Source: Klenkia sesuvii (GTDB lineage: Bacteria > Actinomycetota > Actinomycetes > Mycobacteriales > Geodermatophilaceae). From it: a stretch of DNA of 64,000 bases. How positions within the stretch are numbered: the first letter of the stretch is position 1; each line of letters begins with the position of its first letter. Of the stretch, positions 1 through 7,884 are shown piece by piece. The translations under genes and the position numbers were made by a program. Location: assembly GCF_037083825.1 (NCBI RefSeq), contig NZ_JBAPLU010000002.1, positions 248,001 to 312,000 of the forward strand, given 5' to 3'. The notes below the pieces were generated by a model. That model made no database searches, was not told the DNA's origin, and was given only the letters and a program-made list of their open reading frames with translations.

Positions 1-1
1 G

Positions 2-1237
2 AGCAAGTCGCTGGAGAAGCTCTCCTCCGGCTTCCGCATCAACCGGGCTGCCGACGACGCCGCCGGGCTGGCCATCTCCGAGGGCCTGCGCTCGCAGATC
101 GGTGGTCTGAAGCAGGCCGTCCGCAACACCCAGGACGGCATCTCGGTCGTGCAGACCGCTGAAGGTGCGCTGGCGGAGACCACCAGCATCCTGCAGCGCA
201 TGCGCGACCTGTCGGTCCAGGCCGCGAACGACGGTGGTCTGTCCGCCGAGGCCAAGGGCAACATCCAGGCCGAGGTCGGCCAGCTGAAGGACGAGCTGAA
301 CCGCATCGCCTCCAGCACCACCTTCAACGGCAAGAAGCTGCTCGACGGCAGCTTCAACGCCTCGTTCCAGGTGGGCGCCAACCAGGGTCAGACGATCTCG
401 ATCAACCTGGACAAGGCGGCCAACGCGACCGCCCTCGGTGTCGCCGGTGTGAACGTGACCGGCACCGGCAACTTCACCGCCTCGTCGGCCTCGGGCACCG
501 CGTCGACGACGTTCACCACGGCGGCCAGTGGCACCACCGCCGGCAGCATCGCGTTCACCGCTGCCACCGGCTCGGCCAACGCCTTCACCACCGCCGCCAG
601 CGGCACGGTGGGCGCGTTCCAGAAGCTGGACGGCACGATCAGCTTCGCCGGCAAGACCTTCGACCTGGGTTCGGTGGACTACTCGAACGCCGACAGCGAC
701 AACAACGCCGCGACGGCACCGACCGCCGACCAGGCGTTGGCCGCGCTGAACAAGGCCGCCAAGGCCGTGTTCGGCTTCACCGGCGACGCCTTCGTGGCCA
801 GCGGCACGGGTGGCAACACCCTGACCTTCAAGGTCCCGACGGGCGAGTCCGTCGCCGGGTACACCGGCAGCGGAGGTGCTGCTCTGACCTCCGGACCGAG
901 CAGCACCTCGACGGCCGCCGACTACGCCAACGCCACCCCGGTGTTCACCGCCGCGACCGGCGCCTCGGCGGCCCTCAAGGCGATCGACACGGCCATCCAG
1001 ACCGTGTCGACCACCCGGGCGAACCTCGGTGCTCTGCAGAACCGCTTCGACCACACCATCGCGAACCTGAACACCGCGGTGGAGAACCTGTCGGAGTCCG
1101 AGTCCCGCATCCGCGACACCGACATGGCGATGGAGATGGCGAACTTCTCGAAGTCCCAGATCCTGGTCCAGGCCGGCACCTCGATGCTGGCCCAGGCCAA
1201 CTCGGCGTCGCAGTCGGTCCTCAAGCTCCTGCAGTGA
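2..1237 (+). CDS. fliC: Flagellin, 5' end cut by window edge
   Basis: Filament subunit, exported through the flagellar type III apparatus and polymerised under the FliD cap. The frame is open from base 2, which starts inside the conserved N-terminal D0/D1 helices (SLEKLSSGFRINRAADDAAG, then LQRMRDLSVQAAN), so only the first few residues lie outside the window; 411 residues are visible. The C-terminal D1/D0 part is complete (SRIRDTDMAMEMANFSKSQI through QANSASQSVLKLLQ). Between them is a variable, surface-exposed Ala/Thr/Gly-rich domain of about 200 residues containing a repeated FTTAASGT motif, typical of fast-evolving filament surfaces. It is followed by a strong hairpin, so it is the last gene of its transcript. 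Family assignment is certain; the promoter is not visible. Confidence 0.97.
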   Translation, partial: SKSLEKLSSGFRINRAADDAAGLAISEGLRSQIGGLKQAVRNTQDGISVVQTAEGALAETTSILQRMRDLSVQAANDGGLSAEAKGNIQAEVGQLKDELNRIASSTTFNGKKLLDGSFNASFQVGANQGQTISINLDKAANATALGVAGVNVTGTGNFTASSASGTASTTFTTAASGTTAGSIAFTAATGSANAFTTAASGTVGAFQKLDGTISFAGKTFDLGSVDYSNADSDNNAATAPTADQALAALNKAAKAVFGFTGDAFVASGTGGNTLTFKVPTGESVAGYTGSGGAALTSGPSSTSTAADYANATPVFTAATGASAALKAIDTAIQTVSTTRANLGALQNRFDHTIANLNTAVENLSESESRIRDTDMAMEMANFSKSQILVQAGTSMLAQANSASQSVLKLLQ

Positions 1238-1272
1238 GCCTGAGCACCACCCCGTAGCACCAGCACCACCCG

Positions 1273-1303
1273 CGAGGGGGGAGGCCATCGGCCTCCCCCC
1301 TCG
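1273..1303 (+). terminator. Terminator of fliC
   Basis: A perfect 14-bp stem (CGAGGGGGGAGGCC against its complement) with an ATC loop begins 35 bases after the fliC stop. There is no U-tract, as is usual in GC-rich actinobacteria. It separates the abundant flagellin transcript from fliD. Confidence 0.85.
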
Positions 1304-1351
1304 TCGGCGTCCGGCGAGCCTCACCCCCGCGGGTGGGAGGGGCGTTTCGGC

Positions 1352-1378
1352 TCAACTGACCCCGCCGGCTGCCGATCT
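1352..1378 (+). promoter_or_regulatory. Sigma-28-like promoter of fliD operon
   Basis: TCAA (1352-1355), 15 bases, then GCCGATCT (1371-1378). The consensus for the FliA/WhiG sigma class is TAAA-N15-GCCGATAA, so the -10 core and the spacing match closely. The predicted transcription start is near 1385, leaving a short leader with the ribosome binding site before fliD. The same pattern recurs upstream of other flagellar units in this window. Confidence 0.7.
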
Positions 1379-1419
1379 GAGAGGTGGACCGCACACCGTC
1401 TCAGGAAGGGATGACACCG

Positions 1420-2796
1420 ATGGCCTCCACCTCCAGCATCAGCGGGCTCGCCTCCGGGCTGGACACCGAATCGATCATCACCAACCTGATGGCGATCGAG
1501 GCGCGACCGCAGACCCTGCTCAAGCGCACCCTGTCCGACACCCAGGCCAAGGCCGACGCCTACCGGGCCGCCAACACCCGGTTCGACGCGATCCGGGCGG
1601 CCGCCGAGGCCCTCACCTCGGGCAGCCTGCAGGCCGCCCGCACCGCGTCCTCCACCTCGACCTCGGTCACCGCCTCGGCGACCGCGGCGGCGATCCCGGG
1701 CTCCACCGTCACCTTCGACGTCACGTCCCTGGCGACCAAGCACTCGCTGACGCTCGCCCAGGACTTCTCCTCGACCACCGACCCGGTGACGGTGCCGGTC
1801 TTCCCGATCAAGGTCATGAGCGCCGACGGCAGCACCGAGCGCGCCACCATCAGCGTGCCGCCCGGCGCCTCGCTGCTCGACGTCGTCACCGCGGTGAACA
1901 GCAGCAGCTACGGGCTGAACGCCACCGTGGTGCAGCTGAGCGCCGGCCAGTACCGCCTGCAGATCGAGGCCAAGGACTCCGGCAGCGAGAAGGCCTTCTC
2001 CCTGGCCGACGCCGACGGCAACCCCATCAGCACCATCGAGGGCACCACCGGGCGCGACGCCACCCTCACCCTGGCCGGCGGGCAGGTCGCCACCTCCCCG
2101 ACCAACACCTTCCAGCTGTTCACCGGCACGTCGGTCACCGTGTCCAAGGTCGAGACCGGGGTGAAGGTCTCGGTCGCCAGCGACTCGAGCGCACTCACCG
2201 CCAAGATGAGCGCCCTGGTCGAGGCCGCCAACGGCGCACTCGGGCTGATCAAGGGCTACACGGTCTCCACCCCGGGCGCGGAGCTGGCCCGCCTGCAGGG
2301 CGACCGCGGGCTGATCTCGCTGGCCGACCAGGTGCTCGGCGCGGTGTCCAGCGCCGTCGGCGGGCTCGGCTCGGCCGCGCAGTTCGGTCTGCAGCTGACC
2401 CGCGACGGCAAGCTCGCCTTCGACACGGGGAAGTTCGCCAGCGCACTCGCCGCCGACCCCGCGAAGGTCACGGCCATGATCGCCGGCCGGGCCGAGAGCA
2501 CCGTGGACGGCGTGACCACGCCCGCGGTGACCGGCGTGGCCCAGAAGCTGGCCGCGATCGCCACCACGGCGTCGAACTCCTCCACCGGCACGATCACGCT
2601 GCTGGCCCAGGGGCGCGACAGCCTCGCCAAGGACCTGACGAACAAGATCGACAACTGGACGCTCCGGCTCGAGAAGCGCAAGTCGGTGCTCTCCGCCCAG
2701 TTCAACGCGCTCGAGACCGCACTGTCGGCGCTGAAGACGCAGTCCACCTGGTTGTCCAGCCAGGTCAACCAGCTCTACAACCCGAACAAGCAGTGA
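1420..2796 (+). CDS. fliD: Flagellar hook-associated protein 2 (filament cap) FliD
   Basis: Cap protein that sits at the filament tip and folds exported flagellin into place. The N-terminus (ASTSSISGLASGLDTESIIT) and the C-terminal helix ending in WLSSQVNQLYNPNKQ are characteristic of FliD; 458 residues is the usual length. Ser/Thr/Ala-rich middle domains are variable, as in other FliD proteins. I place the start at ATG 1420 because AGGAAGGG at 1403-1410 lies 9 bases upstream; an ATG at 1411 is too close to it and the GTG/ATG choices further up lack a site. First gene of a short fliD-fliS-FliT-like operon driven by the sigma-28-like promoter at 1352. Confidence 0.95.
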   Translation: MASTSSISGLASGLDTESIITNLMAIEARPQTLLKRTLSDTQAKADAYRAANTRFDAIRAAAEALTSGSLQAARTASSTSTSVTASATAAAIPGSTVTFDVTSLATKHSLTLAQDFSSTTDPVTVPVFPIKVMSADGSTERATISVPPGASLLDVVTAVNSSSYGLNATVVQLSAGQYRLQIEAKDSGSEKAFSLADADGNPISTIEGTTGRDATLTLAGGQVATSPTNTFQLFTGTSVTVSKVETGVKVSVASDSSALTAKMSALVEAANGALGLIKGYTVSTPGAELARLQGDRGLISLADQVLGAVSSAVGGLGSAAQFGLQLTRDGKLAFDTGKFASALAADPAKVTAMIAGRAESTVDGVTTPAVTGVAQKLAAIATTASNSSTGTITLLAQGRDSLAKDLTNKIDNWTLRLEKRKSVLSAQFNALETALSALKTQSTWLSSQVNQLYNPNKQ

Positions 2797-2875
2797 CCCG
2801 CCGCAGCAGCTCCACCAGCAGCACCCGCAGCGTCCCTTCCCCGCCCGCTGACCGCCCCGAACTGGAGACCCCCTC

Positions 2876-3259
2876 ATGACCGCCGCACTCCGCGCCCGCT
2901 ACGTCAACGAGTCGGTGGCCACCGCATCGCCCCAGCGACTGCTGGTCATGCTCTACGACCGGCTGGCCCTGGACCTCGAGCGGGCGGAGAACGCCCTGCT
3001 GGACGGCGACCGGGGGGCGGCCAGCGGCCTGCTCATGCACGCCCAGGACATCGTGCTCGAGCTGCACAGCAGCCTGAACCCCGAGGTGTGGGAGGGTGCG
3101 GGCGCGCTCAGTTCCCTCTACAACTGGCTCTACGGCGAGATGGTGCTGGCCAACGTGAAGGGTGACCCCCGCCGGGTCGCCGACTGCCGCGGGGTGGTGG
3201 AGCCGCTGCGCGAGGCGTGGGCCGAGGCGGCCGCGATCCTCGGCCAGGACGCGGGGTGA
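2876..3259 (+). CDS. fliS: Flagellar export chaperone FliS
   Basis: Cytoplasmic chaperone that binds the C-terminal helix of flagellin and prevents premature polymerisation before export. The 127-residue protein has the family signature: RARYVNESVATASPQRLLVM near the N-terminus, then MLYDRLALDLERAENALLDGD, and a four-helix-bundle pattern ending with LYNWLYGEMVLANVKGD. ATG start after a GGAGA site. It follows fliD by about 80 bases and overlaps the next gene by a GTGA junction, so the three are translated together. fliS directly after fliD is the standard order. Confidence 0.95.
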   Translation: MTAALRARYVNESVATASPQRLLVMLYDRLALDLERAENALLDGDRGAASGLLMHAQDIVLELHSSLNPEVWEGAGALSSLYNWLYGEMVLANVKGDPRRVADCRGVVEPLREAWAEAAAILGQDAG

Positions 3260-3681
3260 CCCTCCCCGGGTTGCGGGCGGTCGGCGGGGACCCCTGGCCG
3301 ACCACGGCGGCCAACGCCTCGCAGGACGCGCCCGGCGGGCACCGCCGTCGGCGCTCGGACACCCCGCCGCGCACGTGGGGCGAGGCGCTCGACGACCTCG
3401 AGGACGACGCCCGCGCGGCGCAGAGCACCCTGGCCGGCGCCTCCCCCGAGGAGATCGCCGCCTGGGGACGGCGCTCCACCGACTGGGTGCCGCCCGCCGG
3501 TCTCGGCCCGCTGCCCGACGACCTGCGCGAGCGGGCCGCGCGGCTGCTCCAGCACCAGCTGGCCGTGGCCGAGGCCCTCGTCGAGGGCATCACGCAGTCC
3601 CGCAGACAGCGCGACCTGGCCGCCCGCATGTCGCAGTCCCCGGCCCGCCCGGCGTCGTCCTTCATCGACCGGCCGGTCTGA
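3256..3681 (+). CDS. FliT-position small flagellar protein, uncharacterised
   Basis: 141-residue soluble protein that starts at GTG 3256, overlapping the fliS stop codon (GTGA), so it is translationally coupled to fliS. The N-terminal third is Pro/Gly/Arg-rich and probably disordered; residues from about 45 onward (WGEALDDLEDDARAAQSTLA, then a helix with LLQHQLAVAEALVEGITQSR) look alpha-helical. In other flagellar systems the gene after fliS encodes FliT, the FliD chaperone, and this helical protein of similar size may fill that role. I do not see a sequence motif that proves FliT membership, so function is inferred from position only. Followed by a terminator. Confidence 0.7.
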   Translation: MTLPGLRAVGGDPWPTTAANASQDAPGGHRRRRSDTPPRTWGEALDDLEDDARAAQSTLAGASPEEIAAWGRRSTDWVPPAGLGPLPDDLRERAARLLQHQLAVAEALVEGITQSRRQRDLAARMSQSPARPASSFIDRPV

Positions 3682-3707
3682 TCAGCCCCGCCCGCAGAAG
3701 ACCACAG

Positions 3708-3745
3708 GACCCCCCACCCGACCCCCGGTCGGACTGGGGGGTCTT
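3708..3745 (+). terminator. Terminator of fliD-fliS operon
   Basis: Stem GACCCCCCA (3708-3716) against TGGGGGGTC (3735-3743) with an inner CCGA/TCGG pairing, followed by TTGTCGT. It ends the transcript about 25 bases after the stop codon of the FliT-position gene. Confidence 0.75.
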
Positions 3746-3776
3746 GTCGTCGGGGTGGCACACCGCACGGCACAAC

Positions 3777-3803
3777 TCAACATCCGACACGGCCTGCCGA
3801 TGC
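3777..3803 (+). promoter_or_regulatory. Distal sigma-28-like promoter of flgB operon
   Basis: TCAA (3777-3780), exactly 15 bases, GCCGATGC (3796-3803). Same -35 element and spacing as the fliD promoter. It would give a leader of about 190 bases before flgB, starting just after the preceding terminator. Confidence 0.6.
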
Positions 3804-3877
3804 TTGATCCATCACCCCACCCACCTCCGACGCCCGTCCCGCCCCGGTCGTCACACACGTCGCCACGGCCACGATGG

Positions 3878-3905
3878 TCACGATGGGCCCGCCGGCTGCC
3901 GATGA
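3878..3905 (+). promoter_or_regulatory. Proximal sigma-28-like promoter of flgB operon
   Basis: GGTCAC (TCAC at 3878-3881), 16 bases, GCCGATGA (3898-3905). The GGTCAC-N16-GCCGATG form is shared with the fliM and flhA promoters. The 15 bases CCGCCGGCTGCCGAT here are also identical to the fliD promoter, suggesting a duplicated promoter module. Confidence 0.65.
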
Positions 3906-3963
3906 ACGGTGCACACGACGGACCTGCCTTCCCGAGGGTCCGCCGAGGCACCCGGAGGTAGTG

Positions 3964-4002
3964 ATGGAGCGCGTGACGCCCGGCTGGACGGTGGTCCGGT
4001 GA
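3964..4002 (+). CDS. Possible 12-residue leader peptide coupled to flgB
   Basis: A mini-ORF (MERVTPGWTVVR) has the best Shine-Dalgarno in the region: GGAGG at 3954-3958, 5 bases before ATG 3964 (a GTG at 3961 is also possible). Its TGA (4000-4002) overlaps the flgB GTG at 3999, giving a GTGA junction like those between real genes of this operon. flgB itself has no good binding site, so translation of this leader could deliver ribosomes to flgB. It could also be chance. Confidence 0.4.
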   Translation: MERVTPGWTVVR

Positions 4003-4352
4003 TCGGCATCGGCGACACCACGACGGCCGCCCTGCACGCCGCCCTCTCGGGGCTGGCGCAGCGGCAGCGGGTCAGCAGCGACAACATCGCCAACGTCAAC
4101 ACCCCCGGTTTCCTCGCCGGGCGCACCGACTTCGAGTCGAACCTGCGCTCCGAGCTGAGCTCGGGCGACACCCCCGTCGTCGGCGGTGGCTCCGTGCACC
4201 GCTCGCTCGCGGCCACCCGCACCGACGGCAACAACGTCGACCTGGACTCCGAGACGGTCATCGCCACCGAGACCGGCCTGCGCTACCAGCTGGCCCTGCA
4301 GGCCCTCAACGGCAAGTACGACCTGCTGAGCGCCGCGATGAGGACCCAGTGA
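3999..4352 (+). CDS. flgB: Flagellar basal-body rod protein FlgB
   Basis: Proximal rod subunit that joins the MS ring/FliE to the distal rod. The protein (117 residues from GTG 3999) carries the rod-protein N-terminal signature with SSDNIANVNTPGFLAGRTDF and a C-terminal helix typical of FlgB (LRYQLALQALNGKYDLLSAA). Start chosen because residues from here match the family N-terminus; the frame stays open further upstream, but that part is unlike FlgB and lies at or before the promoter. First main gene of a long rod/MS-ring/export/hook operon that continues without a gap of more than about 70 bases to flgE. Confidence 0.92.
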   Translation: MIGIGDTTTAALHAALSGLAQRQRVSSDNIANVNTPGFLAGRTDFESNLRSELSSGDTPVVGGGSVHRSLAATRTDGNNVDLDSETVIATETGLRYQLALQALNGKYDLLSAAMRTQ

Positions 4353-4419
4353 GCGTCAGCGAACCCCTGTGCACAGCAGCCTTGCTCGTCGGTTCGACGA
4401 GCGCCAGCGAGGAGATCCG

Positions 4420-4827
4420 ATGAGCGCGTTCGACGCCCTCCGGATCGCCGGGTCGGGCATGACGCTGCACCGCAAGTTCCTCGACGCCGTGTCCGACAAC
4501 GTCGCCAACATCAACACCGCGGCGGCCCCGGACCAGGAGGCGTTCAAGGAGCGGTTCATCGTGGCCCAGGCCAACGACTACGGCTCGGGCACCGGCGGGG
4601 TGCGCGTGGCCGGCGCCGCGTTCGGCAGCGGTGAGGGCAAGCTCGTCTACTCCCCCGACAACCCGCTGGCCGACGACGAGGGCTACGTGCGGCTGCCCGA
4701 CATCGACCTGGGCACCCAGATGACCAACATGCTCATCGCCCAGCGCGGCTACCAGGCCAACATCAGCGCGATCTCGCGCGCCACCGACGCCTACCAGGCG
4801 GCCCTCTCGCTCGGGAAGAACCTGTGA
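4420..4827 (+). CDS. flgC: Flagellar basal-body rod protein FlgC
   Basis: Second proximal rod subunit. 135 residues from ATG 4420, which has GGAGA 5 bases upstream. The N-terminal signature DNVANINTAAAPDQEAFKER and the C-terminal motif TNMLIAQRGYQANISAISRA are the standard rod/hook-family ends. No central domain, as expected for a proximal rod protein. Overlaps fliE by a GTGA junction. Confidence 0.95.
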   Translation: MSAFDALRIAGSGMTLHRKFLDAVSDNVANINTAAAPDQEAFKERFIVAQANDYGSGTGGVRVAGAAFGSGEGKLVYSPDNPLADDEGYVRLPDIDLGTQMTNMLIAQRGYQANISAISRATDAYQAALSLGKNL

Positions 4828-5237
4828 CCGTCAACCCGCTCGCCCTGACCACCGGCTACGGCGTCGGGGTCAGCTCCGGCTACCGCAACAACGGGGTCAG
4901 CAACTCGATCCCCGCCGGCGACATCAGCGGCATGCTCCTCGGGGGGATCTCCTCGACCGGCACCGTGGGCGCGGTCGGCGGGCAGCCCGTCGGCCAGGTG
5001 GCCCGCACCGCCGACGGCAGCACCTTCGCCGACCTGCTCACGGGCTCGATCGGCCGGCTGCAGGGTCTGCAGAGCACCGCCGACGGCTACGCGAAGCAGG
5101 CCGCCACCGGCGACCTGCAGGACGTGCACGACTACATGATCGCCGCGTCGGAGGCCAAGCTGGCCACCACCGCCGTCGTCACCCTCAAGAACAAGGCCGT
5201 CGAGGCGTTCAACGACATCATGCGGATGCCGGTCTGA
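4824..5237 (+). CDS. fliE: Flagellar hook-basal body complex protein FliE
   Basis: Adapter between the MS ring (FliF) and the rod, also needed to open the export gate. The C-terminal 70 residues carry the FliE pattern (FADLLTGSIGRLQGLQ, then DLQDVHDYMIAASEAKLA and a final FNDIMRMPV). The N-terminal 60 residues are Gly/Ser-rich and longer than in most FliE proteins (137 residues against about 100). GTG start overlaps the flgC stop; its own stop overlaps the fliF ATG (TGATG). Confidence 0.93.
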   Translation: MTVNPLALTTGYGVGVSSGYRNNGVSNSIPAGDISGMLLGGISSTGTVGAVGGQPVGQVARTADGSTFADLLTGSIGRLQGLQSTADGYAKQAATGDLQDVHDYMIAASEAKLATTAVVTLKNKAVEAFNDIMRMPV

Positions 5238-6805
5238 TGCCCGCCGCCCTCGCCGGTCCCCTCGACCGGCTGCGCACCACGCTGGCCACCATGACCGCCC
5301 AGCAGAAGGCGGTGGCCGGCGTCCTCGTGCTTGTCTTGGCCTTCGGCGCGTTCTTCTTCGTGCGGTGGGTGACCACGCCGACCTACCAGCCGCTGTTCTC
5401 CAACCTGTCCGCGACCGACGCCGCAGCGATCACCGAGGAGCTCGCCGCCGAGGGCGTGGACTACCAGCTGCAGGGCACCGGCACCGTCCTCGTGCCCAAG
5501 GACCAGGTCAACAGCCTCCGCCTGACCATCGCCGGCAAGGGGCTCACCCCGCAGGCGGGCAGCAGCTCCGGCTACGCGCTGCTGGACCGGCAGGGCATCA
5601 CCACCAGCGAGTTCGAGCAGCAGACCACCTACCAGCGGGCGCTCGAGGGCGAGCTCAACAACACCCTCCAGACGATGAAGGGCGTGCAGACCGCCGCCGT
5701 GCACATCGCCATGCCCAAGGACGAGGTGTTCGTCACCGACACCAGCAACCCCACCGCCTCGGTGCTGCTGGCCCTCTCCCCGGGCACCGAGCTCTCGGGC
5801 GAGCAGGTGCAGACCGTGGTCAACCTGGTCTCGGGCAGCATCGCCGGGATGAAGCCGGCCGACGTGTCGGTCAGCGACACCACCGGCCGCGTGCTGTCGA
5901 CCACGGGCGGCTCGGGCACGACCGGCCAGGCCGACGCCACCACGACCTTCCAGAACACGCTGCAGAACAACGCCCAGCAGCTGCTGGACCGCGTGCTCGG
6001 GCCGGGCAACGCGATCGTCACGGTCGCGGCCACGATGGACTTCGACCAGAGCCAGAGCACCTCGACGACCTACTCCTACCCGGCGGCCATCCCCGCGACG
6101 TCGGAGCAGTCGAGCACCGAGACCTACACCGGCACCGGCAACGGGGCCAGCGGCGTGCTCGGCACCGATGGCACCTCCGGGACCACCACGGGCGGAAACG
6201 GCAGCTACAACAAGAACTCGACGACGACGAACAACCCGATCAACACCACCGTCGAGAACACCGTGGCGGCGCCGGGCAAGGTCCAGCGGCTCACCGTGGC
6301 CGTCGCCCTGAACACCGCCGACGGCGTCACCGCCGTCCCGGGCACGATCCAGGACCTGGTCAGCCAGGCCGTCTCCCTGGACCCGGCCCGCGGCGACACC
6401 ATCACCGTGGCCTCCATGGCCTTCAGCACCGCTGCCGCCGACGCCGCCCAGGCCGGCATCGCCGCCGCGCAGGAGGCCGAGGCCAGCGCCCGGATGTGGT
6501 CGATGGTCAAGACCGGCGCGGTCGTGGGTGGCCTGCTGCTCGTCGTCCTGCTGGTCTGGCTGAAGAACCGCAAGCGCACGGGCGACCTGGACGAGGACTA
6601 CGAGGAGTTCGAGGGCGACTACGACGACGTCGAGGCCCTGCAGGTCGCCAGCACCCGCGACGCGGGCCTGCAGGCGCGCACCTCCGCAGCCATCGAGGCC
6701 ATGGAGCGCCAGCGCCTGCGCGGTGAGATCACGTCCATGATCGAGACGCAGCCCGACGCCGTGGCGTCGACCCTGCGCGGCTGGTTGGCCGAGAGCCGGA
6801 CATGA
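5237..6805 (+). CDS. fliF: Flagellar MS-ring protein FliF
   Basis: Integral membrane ring on which the rod, C ring and export gate are built. 522 residues: a first membrane helix at about 25-43, periplasmic-side ring-building domains (YQPLFSNLSATDAAAITEEL and later GVQTAAVHIAMPKDEVF), a low-complexity Gly/Ser/Thr loop near 290-335, a second membrane helix at about 420-443, and a charged cytoplasmic tail that binds FliG (ending TQPDAVASTLRGWLAESRT). Starts at ATG 5237 by a one-base overlap with fliE and ends in an ATGA overlap with fliG. Confidence 0.96.
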   Translation: MPAALAGPLDRLRTTLATMTAQQKAVAGVLVLVLAFGAFFFVRWVTTPTYQPLFSNLSATDAAAITEELAAEGVDYQLQGTGTVLVPKDQVNSLRLTIAGKGLTPQAGSSSGYALLDRQGITTSEFEQQTTYQRALEGELNNTLQTMKGVQTAAVHIAMPKDEVFVTDTSNPTASVLLALSPGTELSGEQVQTVVNLVSGSIAGMKPADVSVSDTTGRVLSTTGGSGTTGQADATTTFQNTLQNNAQQLLDRVLGPGNAIVTVAATMDFDQSQSTSTTYSYPAAIPATSEQSSTETYTGTGNGASGVLGTDGTSGTTTGGNGSYNKNSTTTNNPINTTVENTVAAPGKVQRLTVAVALNTADGVTAVPGTIQDLVSQAVSLDPARGDTITVASMAFSTAAADAAQAGIAAAQEAEASARMWSMVKTGAVVGGLLLVVLLVWLKNRKRTGDLDEDYEEFEGDYDDVEALQVASTRDAGLQARTSAAIEAMERQRLRGEITSMIETQPDAVASTLRGWLAESRT

Positions 6806-7884
6806 CCCTCGCGTCCGTCGAGCAGCTGGTGGGGCTGGAGCCAGGGGTCGACCCCGACCTGGCTCCCGTCCGCCTGCCCCGACGCGACCTCTCCGGACTG
6901 CGCAAGGCTGCCCTCTTCCTCGCGCAGATGACCCGGGAGGAAGCGGGCGCGGTCATGGCCCAGCTCTCCCCCGAGGAGATCGACGCCCTCACCGGCGAGC
7001 TCATGCGCCTGAAGAACGTGGAGCCCGCCGACATCGAGGACGTCCTCTACGAGTTCCACGACCGCATGGTCAACGCCCCCATGCTGGGCTCGGGGGGCAT
7101 CGAGTTCGCCCGCCAGGCGCTCACCGCCGGCCTGGGTGACGCCGAGGCCGCGGCCGTGCTGGGCCGGTTGCAGGCGGTGTACGAGGAGCCGCCGTTCACC
7201 TCGCTGCGCAACGCCGACACCCGCCAGCTCATGTCGTTCGTGCGCGAGGAGCACCCGCAGATCATCGCGTTGGTGCTGGCCCACCTCCCGGCCCCGCAGT
7301 CGGCGGAGCTGATGAGCCGGCTGGAGCCCGCGCGGCAGGCCGACGTGGCCCTGCGCATCGCGATGATGGACCGCACCACCCCCGAGGTCGTGCGGCTCGT
7401 CGAGGACGAGATCGGGCGCCGGATGGGCTCGCTGCTGTCCTCCCCCGACCTGCCGGCCGCCGGCGGCGTCGAGACCCTGGTCGAGATCATCAACCGGGCG
7501 TCGCGGCCGACCGAGAAGTCGATCCTGGAAGCGCTGGCCAGCACCGACCCGGAGCTGGCCGAGAAGGTCCGCTCGCAGATGTTCGTCTTCGAGGACATCG
7601 TCATCGTCGACGACCGGTCCATGCAGCTGGTGCTCCGCGAGGTCTCCCCGGCCGACCTCGCCGCGGCCCTCAAGGGCGTCCGCGACGACGTCCGCGACAA
7701 GGTCATGCGCAACCTCTCCGAGCGCGCGGCCCTCGACCTCACCGACGAGATCGAGCTGCTCGGCCCGGTCCGGGCGGCCGCCGTCGGCGAGGCCCAGGCC
7801 CGGGTGGTCGCCGTGCTGCGCACGATGGAGGAGTCCGGCCAGATCGTGATCGACCGAGGGGGTGACGACGATCTCATCGCCTGA
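6802..7884 (+). CDS. fliG: Flagellar motor switch protein FliG
   Basis: Rotor protein of the C ring that contacts FliF, FliM and the stator. 360 residues. Visible features: the N-terminal FliF-binding domain (GLRKAALFLAQMTREEAGAV), the middle-domain EHPQ motif (VREEHPQIIALVLAHLP, around residue 150), and the C-terminal torque helix region (LTDEIELLGPVRAAAVGEAQ) with charged residues that face MotA. ATG start overlaps the fliF stop. The 3' end overlaps fliH by 23 bases, consistent with coupled translation of two interacting components. Confidence 0.97.
   Translation: MTLASVEQLVGLEPGVDPDLAPVRLPRRDLSGLRKAALFLAQMTREEAGAVMAQLSPEEIDALTGELMRLKNVEPADIEDVLYEFHDRMVNAPMLGSGGIEFARQALTAGLGDAEAAAVLGRLQAVYEEPPFTSLRNADTRQLMSFVREEHPQIIALVLAHLPAPQSAELMSRLEPARQADVALRIAMMDRTTPEVVRLVEDEIGRRMGSLLSSPDLPAAGGVETLVEIINRASRPTEKSILEALASTDPELAEKVRSQMFVFEDIVIVDDRSMQLVLREVSPADLAAALKGVRDDVRDKVMRNLSERAALDLTDEIELLGPVRAAAVGEAQARVVAVLRTMEESGQIVIDRGGDDDLIA

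Larger units (their letters stand above)
3682..3998 (+). other. Regulatory gap before the flgB operon
   Basis: This 317-base stretch holds the terminator of the fliD operon (3708-3745), two successive sigma-28-like promoters (3777-3803 and 3878-3905), and a short leader reading frame that overlaps flgB. I see no longer gene in it on either strand. Confidence 0.75.

Noticed and set aside
1321..2877. 518-codon minus-strand frame opposite fliD
   Set aside because: Its product is Gly/Arg/His-rich without hydrophobic core or motif, while the plus strand gives a perfect FliD with promoter and ribosome site.
3909..3998. Longer flgB starting at GTG 3909
   Set aside because: GTG 3909 lies at the -10 element of the proximal promoter, and the extra 30 residues do not resemble FlgB.
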